From Allobosea sp. UNC402CLCol (GTDB lineage: Bacteria > Pseudomonadota > Alphaproteobacteria > Rhizobiales > Beijerinckiaceae), in NCBI RefSeq assembly GCF_000745475.1, contig NZ_JQJJ01000014.1:248001-312000 (forward strand): a DNA stretch of 64,000 nt, in the 5' to 3' direction. The notes beneath the pieces were generated by a model, which ran no database searches, had not been told where the DNA came from, and saw only the letters and a program-made list of their open reading frames with translations. Below are positions 58,015 through 64,000 of this stretch, piece by piece (positions within the stretch are counted from its first letter, which is position 1; every line of letters begins with the position of its first letter). The translations under genes were made by a program, and so were the position numbers.

Positions 58015-59124
58015 TCAGGCCTTGGCCAGCCTTTCGGGGCACATCTCGGCCAGGATCGCGAGCAAGGCTTGAGTACTCTTCTCCCAGGAGAAGTGCGCCA
58101 GATTGGCATGGCCGGCAGCGACAAGCGTCGCGCGGCGCTCAGGCTGCGCCAGTATCAGCTGCATCGCTTGCTTCAGGCTTTCGCGATCGCGCGGATCGAA
58201 ATAGAGCGCCGCATCGCCACAGGCTTCGCGCACGGCCGGGATATCGGCAGCCAGCACCGGGCACTCTTGCGTCATGGCCTCAAGTGGCGGGATGCCGAAG
58301 CCTTCATAGAGGCTCGGAAAGACGAAGGCGATCGCCTGCCGCTCGAGGCCAGCGACCTCGGCATCAGATAGGCGCCCGGCAAAGATTATATTGTCCGCCT
58401 CGGCAATGCCGCTGCCTTTGAAGACATGGGAGTGGATGCCGCCGACGATGACCAGCTTCTGGCCGGGCAGGGCACTTTCCTGGAAGGCGCGAATGGCGAA
58501 GTCGACGTTTTTGTTCGGCTTCAGCGTGCCGACCAGAACGAAGAAGCCGCGATCGTCGAGACCAAGCCTGTCGACGATGGAGCCGTCCGGCACCGTTTCG
58601 GCGAAATGATCGGGCGCGTTGTGGATGACGGCGATCCCTTCTGCGGGCACGCGGAAGACAGCGCTCAGCTCACGACGGGAAAACTCCGAGACGGTCGCGA
58701 CCCGGGCCGTCCGGGTTAGCGCGAAGCCGAGCAGCTTGTGCAAGGCCCGGTAGCCGCGGCCGAAGGCCTCCGGGTGGCGGAAGATCGTGGCGTCATGGAT
58801 GACGACGAATTGGTGTGGATGAAGCAGAGGGCCACTGCCGCCGAAACCGACGAGAAGGTCCTGGCGGGTCGCGCGCGCCAGGACACTCTGTTCCCACACG
58901 TGCCCGTTCGACCGGCCGGTTTGGAGAACCTCCATATGCTGCAATTCCAAGTCGATCTCGACACCCGCGGGCACGACAATTCGCCAGCGAGAGCCGAGAA
59001 GAGGTGACGGCAGGGCGCCTTGGCCGATCCTTCTGTCAAGCGCTGCCGTGAGTTCGCGTGCGAAGCGCTGAACGCCTGTCAGTGGCTGGGCGAGGAAGCG
59101 GCCGTTGATCGATATGGTCTTCAA
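58015..59124 (-). CDS. Glycosyltransferase family 4 (GT-B fold)
   Basis: Sugar transferase of about 369 residues. The N-terminal part starts LKTISINGRFLAQPLTGVQR, with FARELTAALD. The donor-binding domain has FVLVGTLKPNKNVDFAIRAF and FPSLYEGFGIPPLEAMTQEC, with EGFGIPPLE the phosphate-binding motif of retaining GT4 enzymes. TTG 59124 gives this compact N-terminus; a GTG at 59214 would add 30 non-conserved residues. It converges with the GT2 gene 7 bp away, and is divergent from the beta-helix gene. It probably adds mannose or a similar sugar to a surface glycan. Confidence 0.87.
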   Translation of the reverse strand: MKTISINGRFLAQPLTGVQRFARELTAALDRRIGQGALPSPLLGSRWRIVVPAGVEIDLELQHMEVLQTGRSNGHVWEQSVLARATRQDLLVGFGGSGPLLHPHQFVVIHDATIFRHPEAFGRGYRALHKLLGFALTRTARVATVSEFSRRELSAVFRVPAEGIAVIHNAPDHFAETVPDGSIVDRLGLDDRGFFVLVGTLKPNKNVDFAIRAFQESALPGQKLVIVGGIHSHVFKGSGIAEADNIIFAGRLSDAEVAGLERQAIAFVFPSLYEGFGIPPLEAMTQECPVLAADIPAVREACGDAALYFDPRDRESLKQAMQLILAQPERRATLVAAGHANLAHFSWEKSTQALLAILAEMCPERLAKA

Positions 59125-59329
59125 CGCAGCTGTCCCATGCCAGACGAGTTGACTTTGAACGTGCCGGAAAGGGCTGAAAGCTCCGTTACGAGGCGTGTCG
59201 CCGATAGACGCCACATCGAGCAGTGAGGCTTGACAAATAAGAATATAAGCCTATTAATGTTCTTGTTTTGTTCGAGTCGTTGACGCCTGATGCGTGCGTG
59301 CTCGAATGCCTAGCCCGAAGGAGGTCCCC

Positions 59330-60733
59330 ATGCCCGGCTATCGAATTCTTGATGACGTGGTCATTGCTGATCCCGCGACGCCCCCGCCATCCGGTTTCAC
59401 AAGTGCGACTGTCGGCGCCGCTATCGAGGCAGCGAGAAATGCTGCCAAGCCATTGCAACTACGCGCCGGCGTCTACGATATTGCGAATATTAGCATCCTG
59501 ACGACGAATGGTTCCGGTTGCGGCATTGAGGTTCTCTGCAGTGCTGGTGAAGCGGTGCTCAGGTTTACTGGCGGCGGCTATGCTCTGCGTATCGCCGGAC
59601 AGGGGGGCATGAGCTTTCGCAATGTGACTTTTGATGGTCAGAATTTAGGTATTCAATCCTATAACGCGCCCGACATCATCACGGGCGCTGCCGGCCTTAT
59701 TGTTCTGGACAATGCCAAAGATGTTCGCTTCTCGAAATGCAATTTCAGAAATACCGTCAAGACGGCTGATGAGCCGGCGGGAGGATACAAGGCGGCTGTA
59801 CTTTGCGCGAATGATGCTCGCCCGACGATTAGTAACTGTGAGTTTTACAATGTCGACGTTGGTGTCTGGTCCTTCAGTTCCGAAACCATTGTCGAAGGCT
59901 GCCGTATCGTCGGAGCGAAGAACAACGGCATTGCTATCTGGGGAACGGTGGGCAGTGGCGGCAATCTCTCGGCGATCCGCAATAATTTCATTAACTTCGT
60001 TTCCAGCGATGCCGGCACCGGCGCCAACGGAAATGGTGTTGCGGTCTACCTCGCGAATGACGTCAGCATCGTCGACAATACGATCATGAACTGCGATTTT
60101 TCCGCAATTCGGGTCAACGGCGGCTCGAGGGTCCTGTTCTCACGTAACGTCTGCTGGAACCTTAGGGAGGGTGCCCTCTATTATGAAGCGCCAGGGGCAG
60201 GGCAGGACGGAACAGGGGTGACGATTGTCGACAATCGCGTCGATACGGCCGGCGATGGAATATATGTGACGAATTCTGGCTATTATGGCGATGGCGTCGC
60301 CCGTCGAGCGGTCGTCAGTGGTAATCAACTTTCTAATATCGCCCCTCATGCCATTCCGGGGTCGGGCGGGATCGGCCCCTACAGCACGAGCGGTATCGGC
60401 ATTCTCGTCGAGCAGGACGGTGTCATCAGTGGGAACATCATCGAGAGCTGCGCCGGAGGGATCAAACTCGGTGTCGCTCAAGGAGCGCGCGATCTCGTCT
60501 GCGATGGAAATCTTGTGCGGGGGTGCGATGTCGGGCTGATCTTCTCGTCAAATTCGGCTGCTGGCAAGATGGTCATCTCAAACAACATCGTCTCCGGTGC
60601 GGGTGGCAATGCGCTCGTATCTGCGCCTTCGACCGGATTGACGCCGCCGCTGACCAGCTACAACGCCAACCTTCCATCCCAGATGGTTGGCGGAGCAGAG
60701 CAGATTCTCATCGTCGATAATCGGGCGTCGTAG
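59330..60733 (+). CDS. Right-handed parallel beta-helix repeat protein of distinct composition
   Basis: Protein of 467 residues. GGAGG precedes ATG 59330. After a short start (MPGYRILDDVVIADPATPPP) it has many turns such as VLFSRNVCWNLREGALYYEA, IVDNTIMNCDFSAIRVNGGS and VVSGNQLSNIAPHAIPGSGG, a parallel beta-helix resembling TIGR03808-like or pectate-lyase-type proteins. No signal peptide or Tat motif is seen, unlike exported relatives. Base composition and codon use (AAT, ATT, GTT, TCT) are richer in A/T than the neighbours, as is the upstream region, so recent transfer is likely. It may bind or cut a polysaccharide made by the adjacent enzymes. Confidence 0.83.
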   Translation: MPGYRILDDVVIADPATPPPSGFTSATVGAAIEAARNAAKPLQLRAGVYDIANISILTTNGSGCGIEVLCSAGEAVLRFTGGGYALRIAGQGGMSFRNVTFDGQNLGIQSYNAPDIITGAAGLIVLDNAKDVRFSKCNFRNTVKTADEPAGGYKAAVLCANDARPTISNCEFYNVDVGVWSFSSETIVEGCRIVGAKNNGIAIWGTVGSGGNLSAIRNNFINFVSSDAGTGANGNGVAVYLANDVSIVDNTIMNCDFSAIRVNGGSRVLFSRNVCWNLREGALYYEAPGAGQDGTGVTIVDNRVDTAGDGIYVTNSGYYGDGVARRAVVSGNQLSNIAPHAIPGSGGIGPYSTSGIGILVEQDGVISGNIIESCAGGIKLGVAQGARDLVCDGNLVRGCDVGLIFSSNSAAGKMVISNNIVSGAGGNALVSAPSTGLTPPLTSYNANLPSQMVGGAEQILIVDNRAS

Positions 60734-60750
60734 ATCGATCGCGAATCCAC

Positions 60751-60777
60751 AAAAAACCGGGGCGTCGCCGCCCCGGT
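60751..60777 (-). terminator. Intrinsic terminator of glnA
   Basis: On the minus strand ACCGGGGCG and CGCCCCGGT form a 9-bp stem with a GCGA loop and are followed by TTTTTT. It lies about 70 bp after the glnA stop codon. The opposite strand has no T-run, so it does not end the beta-helix gene. Confidence 0.9.
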
Positions 60778-60816
60778 GAAAGGTAGCCGCGGGATACGCG
60801 GCCGGGAGGAAGCCGT

Positions 60817-60840
60817 GGGCCGGCTCGAAAGAGCCGGCCC
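60817..60840 (-). terminator. Second hairpin between glnA and its terminator
   Basis: GGGCCGGCTC and GAGCCGGCCC form a perfect 10-bp stem with a GAAA loop (TTTC on the glnA strand), 6 bp after the glnA stop. No T-run follows. It probably stabilises the glnA 3' end or assists termination. Confidence 0.55.
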
Positions 60841-60846
60841 GAGCTC

Positions 60847-62256
60847 TCAGTAGGAGTAGTACATCGCGAACTCGACCGGGTGCGGCGTCATCTCGAAGCG
60901 CGCCACATCCTGCATCTTGAGCTCGATATAGCTCTCGATGAAGTCGTCGTTGAAGACGCCGCCGGCCTTGAGATAGGCGTTGTCCTTCTTGAGGCTTTCC
61001 AGGGCCTCGCGCAGCGAACCGCACACCGTCGGGATCTTCTTCAGCTCGCGCGGCGGCAGGTCGTAGAGGTCCTTGTCCATGGCCGGACCCGGATCGATCT
61101 TGTTGATGATGCCGTCGAGGCCGGCCATCAGCATGGCGGCGAAGGCGAGATAGGGGTTCGCCATCGGATCGGGGAAGCGGACCTCGACGCGCTTGGCCTT
61201 TGGCGAGGTCGTCCACGGAATACGGCAGGACGCCGAGCGGTTGCGCGCCGAATAGGCGAGCAGCACCGGAGCCTCATAGCCCGGGACGAGGCGCTTGTAG
61301 GAGTTCGTCGACGGGTTGGTGAAGGCGTTCAGGGACTTGGCGTGCTTGATGATGCCGCCGATGTACCACAGGCACTCCTGCGACAGGTCGGCATATTTGT
61401 TGCCGGCCATCGTCGGCTTGCCGTTCTTCCAGATCGACTGGTGGACGTGCATGCCCGAGCCGTTGTCGCCATAGATCGGCTTCGGCATGAAGGTCGCGGT
61501 CTTGCCGTAGCTCTGGGCGACGTTGTGGATCGCGTACTTATAGACCTGCATGGTGTCGGCCATGTGGGTCAGGGTGTCGAACTTCAGGCCGAGCTCGTGC
61601 TGGGCGGAAGCGACCTCGTGGTGGTGCTTCTCGACCTTGGCGCCCATGGCCGCCATGGCCGCCAGCATCTCGCCGCGCATGTCCTGCGCCGAATCCTGCG
61701 GCGGAACCGGGAAGTAGCCGCCCTTGGTGGCGATGCGGTGGCCAAGATTGCCGCCCTCGTACTCGGTCATGCCGTTGATCGGCAGCTCGACGTTGTCGAG
61801 CTTGAAGCCCGTGTTGTACGGATCCGCCGCGATCTTGACGTCGTCGAAGACGAAGAACTCGGCCTCGGGGCCGACATAGATGGTGTCACCGATGCCGGTC
61901 GACTTGAGATAGGCCTCGGCCTTCTTGGCGATGCCGCGCGGGTCACGGCCATAGGGCTCGCCGGTGGCGGGCTCGAGCACGTCGCAGGTGATGACCATGG
62001 TGGCGGCCGAGAAGAACGGATCCATCACAGCGGTGGTCGGATCCGGCATCAGCAGCATGTCGGACTCGTTGATGGCCTTCCAGCCAGCGATCGAGGAACC
62101 GTCGAACATCGTGCCTTCGGCGAAGATGTCCTCGTCGATCATCGTGACGTCGAAGGTCACATGCTGCCACTTGCCGCGCGGGTCGGTGAAGCGGAAATCG
62201 ACATATTTGACGTCGTTGTCCTTGATCGCCTTGAGGACATCCTTGGCGCTTTTCAT
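60847..62256 (-). CDS. glnA: Glutamine synthetase, type I
   Basis: GS of 469 residues, the E. coli length, making glutamine from glutamate and ammonia in the cytoplasm. It starts [40 protein letters not shown] is the N-terminal signature, then the ATP-binding [20 protein letters not shown] and [19 protein letters not shown]. The adenylylation Tyr is in [10 protein letters not shown] near residue 397, so the enzyme can be regulated by adenylyltransferase. It lies 96 bp after glnB, giving a glnBA operon under nitrogen control. Confidence 0.97.
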   Translation of the reverse strand: MKSAKDVLKAIKDNDVKYVDFRFTDPRGKWQHVTFDVTMIDEDIFAEGTMFDGSSIAGWKAINESDMLLMPDPTTAVMDPFFSAATMVITCDVLEPATGEPYGRDPRGIAKKAEAYLKSTGIGDTIYVGPEAEFFVFDDVKIAADPYNTGFKLDNVELPINGMTEYEGGNLGHRIATKGGYFPVPPQDSAQDMRGEMLAAMAAMGAKVEKHHHEVASAQHELGLKFDTLTHMADTMQVYKYAIHNVAQSYGKTATFMPKPIYGDNGSGMHVHQSIWKNGKPTMAGNKYADLSQECLWYIGGIIKHAKSLNAFTNPSTNSYKRLVPGYEAPVLLAYSARNRSASCRIPWTTSPKAKRVEVRFPDPMANPYLAFAAMLMAGLDGIINKIDPGPAMDKDLYDLPPRELKKIPTVCGSLREALESLKKDNAYLKAGGVFNDDFIESYIELKMQDVARFEMTPHPVEFAMYYSY

Positions 62257-62352
62257 TTCAGCATTCCTCTTGCCAGCTATTTCTCAAACTCGCGCGCTGC
62301 GGATGGATCCAAATCACCCGGCAGCTCTCGACCCATGTGATGCGGGAAATCG

Positions 62353-62886
<534 letters not shown>

Positions 62887-62987
62887 TCAAACGCCTAATT
62901 GTAGTGCAAATGCTGCCTTGGCGCCTTGTTGTCGCGCCGTGCGACCTGCTCTCATGATGGGCCATGCCCGGCACAACGATCCCAGCC

Positions 62988-64000
62988 ATGCGACCGACCG
63001 ACCTCGCCTTGCTCGCAGTGGCGCAGATGGGGGAGGCGGATCGCATCGCGATCGCGGGTGGGACGCCGGGCATCATGCTGATGGAGCGGGCCGGGGCGGC
63101 GGTGGCCGATGCGGTCTCCCGCCATGCGGCTTCCGGCGCAAGCGTGAGCATATTCTGTGGCCCCGGCAACAATGGTGGCGACGGATTCGTTGCCGCGAGG
63201 CTCCTGCGTGAACGAGGGTTTCAGGTGGCGGTTGCTCTGCTGGGCGACGTGCATGCGCTGCGGGGCGATGCCGCCATCGCCGCGGAACGCTGGGGCGGCC
63301 CGATCCTGCCGCCGGGCGTGGCCGTGCCGAACGACGCGGACATCCTCGTCGATGCGCTGTTCGGAGCGGGTTTGAGCCGGCCGCTTGCCGGCGAGGCCGC
63401 GCAGCTGGTCGCGGCGATGAACGCCTCTGGCCGGCCGCTGGTCGCGGTCGATGTTCCCAGCGGGCTTTCGGGCGATACCGGGCAGGCCGAGGGGCTGGTC
63501 GTTCGTGCCACGGAAACGGTGACCTTCTTCCGGCTCAAGCCCGGTCACCTGCTCCAGCCCGGCCGCGATCTCTGCGGACAGGTGACGCTGGCGGATATCG
63601 GCATTCCGGCCGAAGCGGCCCTCGAGGCGATCGCTCCTACGGCCTTCGCCAACGGTCCCGCTCTCTGGAGCTGCCATCTGCCGCGCCATGGCAGCTTCAC
63701 GCATAAATTCGAGCGCGGCGCCGTTGCCGTACTCGCAGGAGGGATCGCCGGCGTCGGGGCGCCGCGGCTCGGCGCGCGGGCGGCCCTACGGATCGGCGCC
63801 GGGCTCGCGACCATCCTCTGCGCTCCTGCGGCCCTGGCTGCGCATGCGATGCGTGGGCCGGACGCGCTGATGCAGCGCTCCCTCGCGGACGAAACGGGCC
63901 TTGCGCCTCTCCTGGAGGATCGGCGCTTGTCCGCCGTTCTGGCAGGGCCGGCGCTCGGGCTCGATGCGCGAGCTCGCCAGCTGGTTGCGGCGCTTGTCCA
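62988..64000 (+). CDS. nnr: Bifunctional NAD(P)H-hydrate epimerase / ADP-dependent NAD(P)H-hydrate dehydratase (3' partial)
   Basis: N-terminal 337 residues of a YjeF-type repair enzyme that fixes damaged NAD(P)HX. The epimerase domain starts RPTDLALLAVAQMGEADRIA and includes VSIFCGPGNNGGDGFVAARL and VAVDVPSGLSGDTGQA. The dehydratase domain begins near HGSFTHKFERGAVAVLAGGI and runs out of the window, so the ADP-binding end is not seen. ATG 62988 is preferred; ATG 62964 in frame would add 8 residues. Neither has a clear ribosome binding site. It shares its upstream region with glnB. Confidence 0.92.
   Translation, partial: MRPTDLALLAVAQMGEADRIAIAGGTPGIMLMERAGAAVADAVSRHAASGASVSIFCGPGNNGGDGFVAARLLRERGFQVAVALLGDVHALRGDAAIAAERWGGPILPPGVAVPNDADILVDALFGAGLSRPLAGEAAQLVAAMNASGRPLVAVDVPSGLSGDTGQAEGLVVRATETVTFFRLKPGHLLQPGRDLCGQVTLADIGIPAEAALEAIAPTAFANGPALWSCHLPRHGSFTHKFERGAVAVLAGGIAGVGAPRLGARAALRIGAGLATILCAPAALAAHAMRGPDALMQRSLADETGLAPLLEDRRLSAVLAGPALGLDARARQLVAALV

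Overview
The window reads as about 64 kb of chromosome from a GC-rich alphaproteobacterium of the order Hyphomicrobiales (Rhizobiales), with a Bosea- or Methylobacterium-like gene style. This rests on the combination amiC - mrcA - prfB next to a divergent alphaproteobacterial RNase E, an iscS-sufBCDS operon with an Irr-type operator at its promoter, an accBC pair beside a DsbA-like gene, and glnBA. The genus is inference. No tRNA, rRNA, CRISPR array, prophage or insertion sequence was seen.

Region 1 (1-12.4 kb) is accessory metabolism. It holds two separate ABC importers of the nitrate/sulfonate/taurine (NMT1-like) type, flanking a GntR/FCD repressor. The first importer ends in an overlapping short-chain dehydrogenase. 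The second is followed by a Tat-exported beta-propeller lactonase, an IlvD/Edd-type sugar-acid dehydratase with all three [2Fe-2S] cysteines, and an RraA-family (HMG-aldolase-like) protein with its Arg-Asp active-site pair. Read together they make a plausible dehydrogenase - lactonase - importer - dehydratase - aldolase route for an unidentified sugar or sugar acid. A perfect 16-bp palindrome in the divergent promoter region is the best candidate operator. An M20 peptidase follows.

Region 2 (12.4-37.8 kb) is mostly core: accC-accB, a DsbA-like oxidoreductase, a class I aminotransferase, an MscS-type channel, RNase E with a long leader, an AmiC-type amidase, PBP1A, release factor 2 with an intact programmed +1 frameshift site, an M23 endopeptidase, a Bcp peroxiredoxin, a giant AsmA-like protein, TyrRS, a DUF1127 protein, a LysR regulator and an alpha/beta hydrolase.

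Region 3 (37.8-47.9 kb) is iron-sulfur cluster assembly: promoter, Irr-like box, cysteine desulfurase, sufB, two tandem hairpins, sufC, sufD, a 4-oxalocrotonate-tautomerase-like protein, sufS and sufT. After three unrelated genes (phzF-like, MmcQ/YjbR, Ldh-type dehydrogenase) comes a separated sufA.

Region 4 (47.9-64 kb) carries a diguanylate cyclase without an I-site, an RhlE-type helicase, a hydrolase, a pilin-like small protein, a LysR regulator and parE. A small surface-polysaccharide cluster follows: flippase-like protein, GT2, GT4 and a compositionally distinct beta-helix protein. The window ends with glnB-glnA and the start of a bifunctional NAD(P)HX repair enzyme that runs off the end.

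Starts were chosen from family N-termini and visible ribosome binding sites. Several are non-ATG and uncertain, as stated in each entry. GC-rich palindromes sharing a GCCCGRGMATGAC-like tail recur between genes and look like a REP-like family.
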